64,000 nt of DNA from Celoporthe dispersa (GCA_016584495.1 WAID01000004.1:496001-560000), one strand, 5' to 3'. Counted from the first letter of the stretch, positions 47,977-58,020 are shown. Numbers and translations are program-made. Notes: generated from the sequence alone by a model not told the origin.

Positions 47977-48967
47977 CAAGGGTTCCGGCATGTCATCGGA
48001 ACTCTTTGGAACGCAGATGACGAGTGGAGCGTGGAAATTTCCAGGATTACCTACGAGGGCGTGCGTGAGGGTGGCCTGACAGACGAGTCTGTGTGCTGGG
48101 GGCTTCACAACGCCAGCCGTGCACTTCGGGATCGCTAGGTTGACAAAATGAGACCCGTGTACCATGACTCCATTGAGGGTGAGGCGTCAGCACAAAGCGA
48201 GAGGGACTTGGAAGCATGGTACAAAGATTTTATAAGAAGAGACCAAGAGTTCATGAGAGCTAGCTGGCAGTTTAGGATGCTGAAGTACTCGGATCCATCC
48301 CGACAGGTACGGACTGTGACTCGTGGAGGCTCGGATGTTGATTCGGTTGGGTCTTCCTGTTCCCTCCCTGATCTCGACGATCTGGATATGTCGACCACGG
48401 GTGGTTGGACTTTGAAACCGACTCAGTACCAGGCTGGCTCAGAGACTTCGAACGACTTGGACCTCACGAACAAACCACATCCTTCTAACAAGGAGGCGCG
48501 AGTTTCGTTGAGCACGCAGCTGGCCCCCCCGGACACATCACAAGACAACTTTGAGGAATTTATTGCGTTCGTTACTGGACTGGGACTTCAGGGCAGGAAC
48601 CAAGAAAGCCGGGAGAATAGTGCTTCGTCGATCCCATTCTGGATGCCTGCGGGCTCGGTGCAGAGCGAGGGGGATGCCATGGATGCAGTTTCTGCCCACC
48701 GTGGGCTTTGGAGCCCGTTTCGAGTAGGCAATAAGAATACAGAGCCTTCACAGGAGGTTTTCGAGGCTATGGACGCGCTGGGTTGGGGCTCGGATGTTCT
48801 GAGTGAGATGCAAAGCAGCATCAACGCTTTGAGTGCATTAACAGGAGGGCATGGAGTGAATAGAGGTCCGAGAAAAAATCGACCGGGACAAGGGTGATGA
48901 TGCTGAAGAGGGAAGTAAGGAGACAGGACGTCCGCAATGGGTTCCTTATGTTCATTTTGGAGTATGA
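47977..48967 (+). pseudogene. C-terminal part of a CHAT (caspase-like) protein
   Basis: The frame starting right after a TAG acceptor-like site at 47971-47976 reads 'GFRHVIGTLWNADDEWSVEI', 'SRITYEGVREGGLTDESVCW', 'GLHNASRALRDR'. This is the conserved end of fungal CHAT domains. An in-frame TAG (48136-48138) sits where the family has tryptophan, after which the same frame stays open through 48148-48897 as a glycine/serine-rich tail. Removing one G from 48892-48894 then gives 'DDAEEGSKETGRPQWVPYVH' and the typical terminal 'YVHFGV' with stop at 48967. The N-terminal TPRs and the His/Cys catalytic dyad of CHAT are not in the window, so no protease activity can come from this piece. It directly follows NLR3 on the same strand. 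Confidence 0.75.
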
Positions 48968-49451
48968 AGCCGGGCTGATGGAGAGAATTTCGACTGGCGA
49001 TCAGGGATACACATCATATGGAGGGCAGAGTCCAACGACCAACAAGGCATCGTGCTTGAGGTAGTAACGTGATGAGGACGACAATAATAATCACGCTTCT
49101 ATTGACATTGAATTTCATGGAATTTTCTCAAGCGCATATCATCTATATATCCAGCTCTTCCGTGTTGGATCACCTTGAGGCGTTCGACCTGGGCGGAGGA
49201 CCCGAGAGCGCGCGCAATCAGCGCTTTCTTAGACAACTTAGCTAGAGTCCTAAGGGTTTCTCCGGAGAAGGAAGAAGGAGCTTTAGGCATGTATCCGTTC
49301 CACATTCACTACACAAACTGCAGATGGAAGGTCCAATTAGTAGAAGCTCAGGGTTTACTTGTATTTCTTTGCCCCATCTCTACTTCACCTATTCACTAAT
49401 CCTCTTCGTAGGCTGTTGTTATAGGCCGCATGCCTTCGCCTCTCCCCTCCC
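48968..49451. other. Convergent intergenic region, no gene seen
   Basis: Between the CHAT remnant (plus) and the minus-strand gene at 49452. Short frames without domain; nothing supported. Confidence 0.45.
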
Positions 49452-50131
49452 TCAGTCGACTCTCACCCCATCCTCATCCGCATCCCCTCCCTTAGCGGAC
49501 AGGAGTGGCGTCCCAGCATTATGGTACCGCGGCAGTCCCCCAGCCGCGACCGTTGCCCTGCCACTGATCTGCCCCTCTAGCCACGCGCCCATCCCATCCC
49601 AAATCGACGTCTTGACGCTCACCGCCCGCAGCTCCCCGCCCCCAAACACCTCGGCGAGCGCCCTTCCGACATCCAGATAAAACTCGTACACAAACTTCCA
49701 GTCATGATCGACCTCGTCCCCGCCGTACGCCCCCGCGCCCTTATCCTCAAACAGACTCCACGCCGCGCTGCCGGCGTCAACCTCCAGGTCCAGCTTCCCG
49801 AGGTCGAAGCTCTCGGCTACAAAGCGCAGCAGCGAGCGGAACGCCTCGCTCGGAGGGCTGCTGGCGGTTGACGACGCGGGCGCCGGGTACAGCCGCGCGT
49901 ACTCGTCCAGGTCCTCGTCGTCGAGGGCGGCGCTCGCTCCGGGCCAGAGGGACCCGTGCCAGCGCAGGAGGCTCGACTCGGTCAGGACGATGCGCAGAGT
50001 GCGGGTCGCGGACAGCTCTGCGGCGGCTGTGGTGCGCAGGGCGCCGAGGGCGTGGACAAGATCCGAGTCGCGGATGGTGAGGCTGGCGGGGGGGAAGCCA
50101 CCGGCGCTTGCGCTTGCGGCTGCGTGGCCAT
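49452..50131 (-). CDS. Hypothetical GC-rich protein, frame-broken near the start
   Basis: Begins 'MATQPQAQAPVASPP' at 50131. The plus-strand G-run 50088-50094 (seven) needs an eighth base to continue into 'ASLTIRDSDLVHALGALRTT'. The protein then runs on through 'RIVLTESSLLRWHGSLWPGA', 'LDDEDLDEYARLYPAP', 'VDHDWKFVYEFYLDVGRALA' and 'VKTSIWDGMGAWLEGQI' to a TGA at 49452-49454. Corrected length 681 nt, 226 residues, with very strong G/C third-position bias. There is no signal peptide or membrane helix. I do not recognise the family. Acidic and aromatic residues in the centre suggest a folded cytosolic protein. Confidence 0.7.
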
Positions 50132-50664
50132 TGTGAGGATTCTTTTTCCTTCTTGGTGGCTGTTGAGCGCGGATTTGATGATGCTTGTAGAGTTTTTCTG
50201 ATGGGCCACGCTTGCGAAAGACGCTTGTAAGAGATGAATACCGAAGGGCTGCTTAGCAATATTGTAAATTGCTGTCTTTTGTGAAGTAAAAGGGAGAAGA
50301 ATGCCATAGGCCCCCACGCCGGAAGAAGAAGAAAAAGGCGCGAGATTCTTTCAAGAAATACACAAGTGGCGGCTGCATGTGGCGACAAGGCGCAGTTGCT
50401 GACCGGCGGTGCAGGAATTCCGTTCTGGGGGCCGTGTTCCGGCGACTCGACCCAGGTCATGTCACCCGGCCACTTATTGGAGGCTGAGACCAAAAACAAA
50501 AACAAACAAACAGCCCGGCCTGATATTAGAAGCAAGCTGGAGCTAGAAAGACCGCACATAGGCCGCCAAGCACGCTGACATAGCCTGTAGAGGAGACAAC
50601 TCCGCACATGCAGAAGAGAGAGACAGCCGGTCGAGTACTACTTAGTCAGCCATATGGCGTTTCA
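50132..50664. other. Intergenic, no gene seen
   Basis: Upstream region of the 49.4-kb gene. Nothing recognised. Confidence 0.45.
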
Positions 50665-51003
50665 CGGTCCGTTGCAAGCCCAGGCTTTGTTTTCGCTGAA
50701 AACCCGCTTGGCACGAACCTTCTGCAAAATATTTTTAGAGACAAAACCTTATCTGCTAGCACCAAATATACACACATATATATATAAATATTATAGTTTT
50801 GAAGTTCTTGCAGTTAGCTCTTTTAGTTGATGCTATTTTTAAATAAATAATACGAAGATTGAAGCTTGGTGTTGTTTTTTTCTATCTGTTGCAAGCTCAG
50901 GCTGCGTTTTGCTGAAATAAAGTTTCTGCTTGGCATGGACCAAGCCAACTGTTGGTCCGTGCCAAGCAAAAATACGACCGCAGCCTGAGCTTGCAACGAA
51001 CCG
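50665..51003. mobile_element. MITE-like inverted-repeat element with long hairpin
   Basis: Outer ends match as imperfect inverted repeats: CGGTCCGTTGCAAGCCCAGG at 50665 and, on the other strand, CGGTTCGTTGCAAGCTCAGG ending at 51003. A third copy of this end lies at 50888, so 50888-50997 forms a fold-back. The outer arms 50888-50905 and 50980-50997 pair over 18 bases, and the inner arms 50927-50943 and 50952-50968 pair with one mismatch. The centre is AT-rich and non-coding. No clear target-site duplication. Most consistent with a nested or rearranged non-autonomous DNA transposon. Confidence 0.7.
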
Positions 51004-51596
51004 CATAAGAGTGGAACGATAAACAGTAAACATCCGTCTTCCTAAAGTCACAGTCGATAGTGGGGTATTTCATGCATTACTTAAGATGCGTATAAGCTTA
51101 CAGCTCAAACATAAAGCGGCCCATGTCAAGACCCACGGCAGAACGCCCGTACAAAGCCCAGCAGACCGGCCAAGGGCCGCCTCGCTGCTCATCGTGTCCT
51201 GCACTATCGGCCCGAGAACTTTGCACTGGAGCATTCAGAGGTGGAACTGAGCAAGGCTGGCTGGCTGAAGAAAATCATCAACTCCACCGGTGGTGGTCTA
51301 TTACTGGCATATGGAGACTACTGAAACAGGCGAGCGGCCAAAGGCAGAGTACCTGGCCGCATTCCACATGCGCTGCGACGTGTCTGATTGTAACATCTAG
51401 GGCATTCCTCTTGCGAGCGTGCAGTCTATAAGTTCGCCAGCGCGACCGGCCCTATGTCCATCTACTGCCACCATCATCGCCAACACACACACTCCCGAGC
51501 TTTGCAAATAACCAACCGCTCTCTTAGCCATTGATCCGTCACCCTAACGTTCACACTCCAAAACCTTCTACCTCTTCTTGACCTCCCGCCACCAAG
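51004..51596. other. Upstream region of the secreted-protein gene
   Basis: No coding signal supported. C/T-rich and CA-rich stretches just before the ATG (51460-51590) look like a normal fungal core promoter and 5' UTR. Confidence 0.45.
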
Positions 51597-52311
51597 ATGC
51601 TGCCTCGTCCGTCAGCCCTCCTCCTCCTCCTCCTCTCTGCCCTCGGCGCCCTCGCCAGCCTCGGCTCAAACGTCGCCCTCCAGACCGTGCCGGACGACCT
51701 CAAGACCGCCGGGTTTGGCGGCGGCTACTGGTTTCAGGAGGTTGACGCGTCCAAGGCGACGACCATGGCCGACCAGGACGTCCAGGTCCCGTCTCCCTCC
51801 CTTCCTGACCTCCCCACAGCCCTCCTTCCCTAGCTAACGACACAAACAGGCCGCGGCTATGAACGGCTACAAGACGGCGAAGGCCAAGGCTTCCAAGGTC
51901 AAGACCGCCCAGTTCCCCAGCGGCGTGAAGACACCCCCCATCGTCGTTGCGCTCTTTATCCCCGGCCACGGAACCATTGTGGCGACGAGTATCAAGGTCG
52001 GCCAGGCCGCACAGAGCGTGCAGACATGCGCGACGATTACATGGAAACACCGCAACTACGCTAACTGCGCCGAGCCGAACTCCGTCAGCATCGCCGTGCA
52101 GCAGGGGTGGATCTCGAGCGCCGCGGCGGGCGCGATACCAAGCGGATCCAAGATGGCGATCTATGGCAAGCCGGGAAAGACCGAGGGATTCCAGAACCCG
52201 TGCGCGGACGGAACCGAGAAGGGCGACGGGTGCCAGAGGTTCTTGGCGGACCATCCGAACGTTAAGCTCGTGAACCCGGCCAAGAAGCGCGCGCTGGAGT
52301 TTGTGGTTTGA
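51597..52311 (+). CDS. Small secreted cysteine-containing protein
   Basis: Exon 1 (51597-51785) starts 'MLPRPSALLLLLLSALGALA', a clear signal peptide. The mature part includes 'GFGGGYWFQEVDASKATTMA'. The intron 51786-51849 begins with a weak GTCCCG donor and ends ACAG. Exon 2 (51850-52311) resumes in phase 'AAAMNGYKTAKAKASKVKTA', then 'CATITWKHRNYANCAEPN', and 'CADGTEKGDGCQRF' near the C-terminus. The product has 216 residues with four cysteines that could form two disulphides. I do not recognise the family. Size, secretion and cysteines make it an extracellular or effector-like candidate, but nothing shows this directly. Frame intact. Confidence 0.75.
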
Positions 52312-52544
52312 GCCCGAGGTAGATGAGGGGAGATTGGGTGCCAGCTGCGCGGGTGGGCTTCAGGTTTCTCAATAGAAGGGAGGGAAAATTTGGCGGGGGA
52401 GAGGAGAGTGGCTGGCCCATTCTGTATTGTTTCGAGTAGTGTTCGAGTTTGTACTAGGTGGAAGGGACAAATAAGTCTCAGCAGCATTCCCTTGCCGGCC
52501 TGGTTAGCCACATTCACCACACACACACACACACACATATATAA

Positions 52545-52582
<38 letters not shown>

Positions 52583-53525
52583 CTTGATTTCCATCCATTG
52601 CTATATCTTGCCTACTGTGCTTGAGAGTCGTATTGAAGATGAAGAGAAAAAATCAAGCCACCCGGTCCTACAATCTCCTCGTAGTACTGACCTGCATATC
52701 TGTCCAGAGGCAGAGAGGTTAAGAGAATAATCAACATCAGATAGGTAAGCACGCGCGGCCATCCGCTCCGCTGCGAGAGGAGGGCTTCATTTTTGCAAAT
52801 CCTTTTCGAGGATATGGAGAGAAAGATGCAGCAGAGCGGGCTAGTCTGACGAGGAACTCGCCTAATCTTTACTAGGGAATATTATAGATGCTTGTTGCTA
52901 TACGTGTTAAGTAGAGTTGGTCAAGCTCCTGGCTGACACCCGTTCCAGGCTGAATGACCATGGGCAATGGATTGTGGCGAGCCGGTCCGGCGGAGTAATC
53001 CGCAAAATGAGAAATGCATTCAGACTGTTCGATGCCTTAGAGATCACGGATCCTCTCACGGCCCCTGAACAAAGTGCACCTAGGCAGGAAACGGATCTCG
53101 GGCGAGCCCAAATCATGATTTGCTGAAGACAGGTGTGCGAATTCTTCTACAATTGCACTGTCCTCCATGTCGCCGTGAACTCTTCGAGCCCTCGAAGCAG
53201 TTTGGATAATGCTATCGAAACTGAAATTCCAGAATCAATGAGGGCCCAAGCGCCACCAGTTCTGGTAGTAAACGCCATTGACATAGATATTTGCGGGTAA
53301 GAGAGATGAAATGTTATTTTATTTCTTTTGTATGGCATTTTCAACCCTTCTTCCTCACGCACTTTTGAAATTCGGCTACGTCGGATTTTCAACGAAGAAA
53401 TACAGCCCGCTTAAAGGCTAGGTGATTCTCTAGTGTTTAGGACTCGTACATTCCACTACGTGCTGTCCCAATAGAGTTCCCAGGAAGCAGCAGTTTTCCA
53501 AGCGAGGAGATCGATACGATGCCTA
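52312..53525. other. Intergenic with dinucleotide microsatellite
   Basis: 1.2 kb without supported genes; opposing short frames at 52907-53126 mirror each other. Holds the CA/TA microsatellite at 52519-52578. Confidence 0.45.
52519..52578. repeat. (CA)n followed by (TA)n microsatellite
   Basis: About ten CA units run into TATATAAATT and then about sixteen TA units, in the 3' flank of the secreted-protein gene. Confidence 0.9.
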
Positions 53526-54125
53526 CTAACTTGGCATCCACCCGTCCGAGGCAAGCTCACTCGACACAAATCCAGGAGCGACTGTGCCTGAGGTTAGCGA
53601 GAGCGATCTGACGGATATGACCAAGATGTTCTCACCTGTCGTCCCAACAAGGGTCCACTTTCCAAGGCTCCTCGCTCGCTGCCACTCCTCCTTCTGGACT
53701 ACGACCTGCGGCTGCTGGTTGTTGAAGATATCGGGACCTAGAGTCATGTTCCTCCAAGGCTGTCCATCGTCGTATGATAGGGACAAGTTTAATGGTGCAC
53801 CAGCGTAGTAGTGCCAGACCTCGACGGCATCCACCCGATGCCAGGCTGATTCCCCGTCCAGGCCCCGGAGGAGGTAGTAGATTGCGGTGCTGGCGGAGCG
53901 GTTCAAGCAGGGGATAGTGTACGAGTCCTCAAATGTCTGGATATAGTAGCCCTTTTCATCGTCAAGGGTGAGATTAAGCTTCCGGATGACATCCTCTGCG
54001 GAGCGCTCGCCGACGGAATGGGGGCATGTCGATGAGTGCACGGAGCCGGAGATGGGGAAGTTGGCACCAGCACCAGCGAGGAGCGCGAAAAGGCCCAGGA
54101 GAAGCTGAAAGCGCAACAAAGACAT
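53526..54125 (-). CDS. Secreted cupin-superfamily (DUF985/cupin_5) protein
   Basis: Start ATG 54125: 'MSLLRFQLLLGLFALLAGAG' is a signal peptide; the upstream open frame begins only with GTG. The mature protein matches cupin_5/DUF985: 'SAEDVIRKLNLTLDDEKGYY', 'TAIYYLLRGLDGESAWHRVD', 'EVWHYYAGAPLNLSLSYDDG', 'EEWQRARSLGKWTLVGTT'. Histidines in 'WHRVDAVEVWHYY' would be the metal or ligand site of the beta-barrel. Intron 53588-53635 (48 bp, GTGAGA...TCAG) leads to 'GTVAPGFVSSELASDGW'. It is in frame and free of stops, so retention would just add 16 residues. Product 183 residues. It is a divergent paralogue of the gene at 54580, apparently exported. Biochemical role unknown. Confidence 0.85.
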   Translation of the reverse strand: MSLLRFQLLLGLFALLAGAGANFPISGSVHSSTCPHSVGERSAEDVIRKLNLTLDDEKGYYIQTFEDSYTIPCLNRSASTAIYYLLRGLDGESAWHRVDAVEVWHYYAGAPLNLSLSYDDGQPWRNMTLGPDIFNNQQPQVVVQKEEWQRARSLGKWTLVGTTGENILVISVRSLSLTSGTVAPGFVSSELASDGWMPS

Positions 54126-54579
54126 TCTTCCTGCTGCTAATGTCCTGTGAGAGCGCTGGGGAACTGAGATGCGCAGCCGCGGGGGCTTCACGGGGGCAGA
54201 GACAGTCTTTTATCTCTGGTCGGCCGAGTTCCAAGTAACGAAGAAGTCATGTAAGCGCTGCGTGCCATACTCTTCTGAATGTGGCTAGATAAGCGGGGGC
54301 CCGGTTGATTTCTCAGCTGTCATACTTAGCCAAAAAAAACAGTGGCTGCAGCCACCCGAACCAGTTGATCATCCATTCGTTGCATATGTTCCGGTGGCTG
54401 GCCTACTGTACAGTCCCGTCCCGTTTCTGACACATGCTCGGCCTAAAAAGCCTCCTCCCCCTCCCCTTAGACCCTTTTCTCTGCCTCCGGCATGGAAGGC
54501 CAGGACACAAAATCTCTTCTTTCACGCTTGCGGCTACCTATCTTGAACGTCTGCCTCGATCGTGAAGACACCGTTGACC
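54126..54579. promoter_or_regulatory. Bidirectional promoter between two cupin paralogues
   Basis: 454 bp separates the start codons of two head-to-head cupin genes. No specific operator recognised. Pyrimidine-rich DNA precedes the plus-strand ATG (54455-54530). Confidence 0.5.
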
Positions 54580-55132
54580 ATGGCGAGTTCCCGTTCCGCT
54601 AAAGACATCATCGCCGCCCTGAACCTCACTCCGCACCCGGAGAAAGGCTATTATATCGAGACGTTCCGAGATGCGCACGTCTCCTCGCCCGACCAGCGCT
54701 CGCCCAGCACCTGCATCTACTACCTCCTCGAAGGCGAGTCCGGCCTCTCTCACTGGCACCGCGTGCTCGACGCTGTCGAGGTGTGGCACTATTACGCCGG
54801 CGCTCCGCTGCAGCTTTCGCTGTCCTGGGACGATGGAAAGCCCATCAGGGACGCAGTGCTAGGAAATGATCTCTGGGATGTGAGCCCATTTCCCTTTTTT
54901 TTTTCTTTCTTCTTCTCTCTCTCTTCTCCTTCTGTTGCCCAACCTTGGAAGTGATACTGATTCCTGGGCGGTGATGTAGGGCCAGAGGCCTCAAGTCGTC
55001 GTGGAGCGAGGCGAATGGCAGCATGCGAGGAGTCTGGGGGACTGGACGCTGGTCGGCTGCACGGTTGCCCCGGCATTCACGATGGAGTCCTTCGAGATGG
55101 CGAAGGAGGGGTGGGAACCCCGCGCGCAGTAG
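54580..55132 (+). CDS. Cytosolic cupin-superfamily (DUF985/cupin_5) protein
   Basis: Exon 1 (54580-54879) and exon 2 (54980-55132) encode 150 residues; the intron is GTGAGC...GTAG. No signal peptide: 'MASSRSAKDIIAALNLTPHP' leads straight into the cupin. Motifs parallel the neighbour: 'EKGYYIETFRDAHVS', 'CIYYLLEGESGLSHWHRVLD', 'EVWHYYAGAPLQLSLSWDDG', 'GEWQHARSLGDWTLVGCTVA', 'FEMAKEGWEPRAQ'. The 'GWEP' end is typical of the family, which includes structurally known single-cupin proteins of uncertain function related to sugar epimerases and oxidoreductase-like cupins. Frame intact. The ancestral type is probably this one, since most family members lack a signal peptide. Confidence 0.88.
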
Positions 55133-55672
55133 AGCTTGGTGCTGAGTGAGCAGGCGGGCCTCCGGGGAATAACAGTAGCACAGAGCAACATCGATCAGCA
55201 CGCCGCCCACGGGAGGGCGGCACACAAGCCTGTTAGGACACGCCATGTGGTGGCATCATGCAGCAGTGATGACACATTATTGACGTGTAATTATCTTTGC
55301 TGACTACTGTGGGGCCCAAACCAGAATACCTTGACCCGAAGAGGTGGGGGCGACCAAAAGACTGCTACTCTGACTCTGATAGCCTGCTGCTGTGCCTGCG
55401 GCGATCCCAGAGATATGTCTCACCAACTGTGATTTCTGTATACAGCGCCTGCGAATCCAGGAGGGGATACACACGTTTGTTGGGTTACAATAGAGAGCAT
55501 CTCCGACAGGGTCGCAGGGATGACGTCTCAAGGTCGCTCTGGGGCAGAGCCCAGCCTGTTCTTGGTAGATGGAAAGGCTTTTTAAAATCAGACGGGTTCG
55601 GGGCCCAGCCCAATCCACCCTGTCTTGTCAATGGTTCTCTGTCTTTAAACTTTCCCCGTGAAACTAGCCATC
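55133..55672. other. Intergenic, no gene seen
   Basis: Between the plus-strand cupin and the membrane-protein gene. A minus-strand frame at 55304-55618 has no domain and poor codon bias. Nothing supported. Confidence 0.45.
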
Positions 55673-56830
55673 ATGGGCGAACCTGCCGACATCAAAGATG
55701 ACCTTCCCTTGTCCATGATCATGGCCGCGTTCACGGGCATCTCGTGGTATATTGGGGTTGAACTCAGCTTGTCTCTGTTCTGGCGTTTCAAGAGACGGAC
55801 GGGGCTCTATTTCTGGTCGTGCGCGCTTTGTTCCTGGGGCGTCATCTTGCAGCCACTGTTCATCATACTAGCCGATTTTGACGTGTGGACTGATCTGAAG
55901 GCGTCCATTACCATGATATACCTCACGTGGTTGATCATGGTGGTGCCACAGAGCTGGGTTCTCTACTCGCGGCTCCATCTCATCACGTTCGTCCACTCCC
56001 ATCCGCCTCGCTCTAAAGCTTAACGTCCACTTTCTAACCTCTGGGTACATGAAGACAATCGTTCACGCTGCTCAAATGGACGATGGCCCTATTGCTATTT
56101 AACTCCGTCGTCTTCTCGGTGCCCACCATTGTGATGGGCATACTAGCTGTATGTTCTTTCGACGGCAGCTCTGAGCCTTTCGTGACAGCTAACAGCATGT
56201 TGCATCCAGCAAGCCACAGATATAGATCAGCCAAACATGTCCAATGTCAATTCCGTCTGGGACTGCCTTCAAGCCACTGTATTCTTCACCCAAGAAACGT
56301 ATCTCAGCATTTTGTACATCTGGCAAACGCGTAAGCTGCTTCGCAACACTGCTCTTTTGGGAAATTCATTTTACTCGGAGCCCTCCTCGCTCCAGCCCAC
56401 TACCAAGAAGCACGGGCTTCTCTACCATCTCATCTACATTAATCTCCTCATTATTGCCCTGGATATCGCACTGCTTGGCATCCGGTACGCCGACATGTTC
56501 TATCTGCAAGGCGCATTCAAGCCGTGTGTGTACGGAGTCAAACTCAAAGTCGAGTTTGTCATATTAAACCGTCTCATCAAGAGCATGCGGGCCCGGCATG
56601 AATATCCGACACACACTGGTACGACTGGACAGCCATCGACTGGGTCGGCCAAAGCGAGCTGGTGGTCTCGATTGGTAAAGACCTCTGGCCAGCGGGACGG
56701 AGAGGAGGAAGCTGGGGCGCAGAACATCGGATTGGACGCTTTTAGTGGACAAAGCGCGCCAAGGCCAAGCAGTCAACGGAGCGAAGCTCCAATTATACAG
56801 AGCCAGGGGCATGCGGTTCTGGATGATTAG
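55673..56830 (+). CDS. Fungal multi-pass integral membrane protein (about seven helices)
   Basis: Exons 55673-55986, 56055-56148 and 56210-56830; 1029 nt, 342 residues, frame intact. Start 'MGEPADIKDDLPLSMIMAAF'. Hydrophobic helices include 'ISWYIGVELSLSLFW', 'CSWGVILQPLFIILADF', 'MIYLTWLIMVVPQSWVLY', 'ALLLFNSVVFSVPTIVMGIL', 'CLQATVFFTQETYLSILYIW' and 'YINLLIIALDIALLGIRY'. The C-terminal tail is hydrophilic. Intron 1 (55987-56054) has a GTTCGT donor, unusual but the only option that joins 'SRLHLI' to 'TQSFTLLKW'. Intron 2 (56149-56209) is GTATGT...CCAG. It resembles the DUF7703-type fungal membrane proteins of unknown function with an overall 7-TM layout; a receptor role is possible but unproven. 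Confidence 0.8.
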
Positions 56831-58020
56831 CATAAATTACGGAGGAAGGCAGTAGTAGCCCTGGCCGCCATACATTTACAATTCTCTGCCCCCAGATACT
56901 AGGCTGATAAAATTGGCTGTTGATGTCAGAAAAGAGATATATGGGAATAAGACGGAAACTTGTGGCTCTGTATCAGAACCTAGCTAGCTTATAAGCATTC
57001 GGATTCGATTTGAATCAAATCGTTCATGAATAATAGCTAGGATTTAATTTCCTCTATTTCATCTTAATTTATTGTTTCCTAATTATATTGTACATAATAT
57101 GATTATATCCTCGTGTGAAGAATTAAACTGTAATAAGCACTGCAGTAACTAAATATCGCTGAAAGTAATGGTTGGGTTTATGCTAACAAGAGCAGATAAC
57201 AGGTTTCAATCCTTAAATATTGAAAACATGCGAGTAACAATAATCGTTGCAAGTATTCAATGCCTTTGGGGCTATTCAAGTGTGTGTCAAATAAATACTT
57301 AGATTGGTAACTGAAGAGTTATATATAAGATCTATCTAATAGGAAATAAATATGTTGTTATATATCCAGCTTGTCGGGCTGGACTGCAAGAGTCGACGAT
57401 CGGCTTCTTCGGTTCTTGCTCTGGACCGACAGGGCCGCAGCGCTGTCCTCGCTGTTAATAAATAGGGGATTCTGATAATGAAATGGGGTTGCCCAAACAG
57501 GTTGCCCTCGCCCAAGCCTTTTCAATAGCTTAATGTTCTTATATAGCAATGACTTGATACATAAAGAATTAAATATAGAGAGAATTATAATAGCAAAAAA
57601 TTAAAATAATCTCTTATTATTATATTTTAGAATGCTTTGTAATAATCAAGAAAAGGATATTGAATTTTCTAGGTAAGCTTACAGTGGAGGTAGCATTGCG
57701 GACATTGTCGCCTGGCCGAGGTGGCGAGGCATCACCAGCTGGACAGCAGCCACTGACTGCAATCGCTACTAGGGGCTCGAAGCAGTACTATGCGGAATAA
57801 GTGTAAACTGTCATCAATGCCTAGGTATTAAAAAACGCTGCTGACATCAACACCGACGGCTATCGGAATCTGCGGTATATATTGATTGCAAATACAAAAA
57901 GCCCTGCAATCTCAGGCAGACTCGAAGCTGCAAAAGATCGACAGTTGGTCCAAACTCAATATACTCAAGAGTCAAAACCGTAGACATCAAGAAGCGCAAG
58001 CCCAGCACTTAGGTTTAGCT
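56831..58020. other. AT-rich intergenic region
   Basis: AT-rich with a GC-richer patch at about 57365-57430 (frame of 63 codons, no domain) and 57690-57800. No gene supported. Confidence 0.45.
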
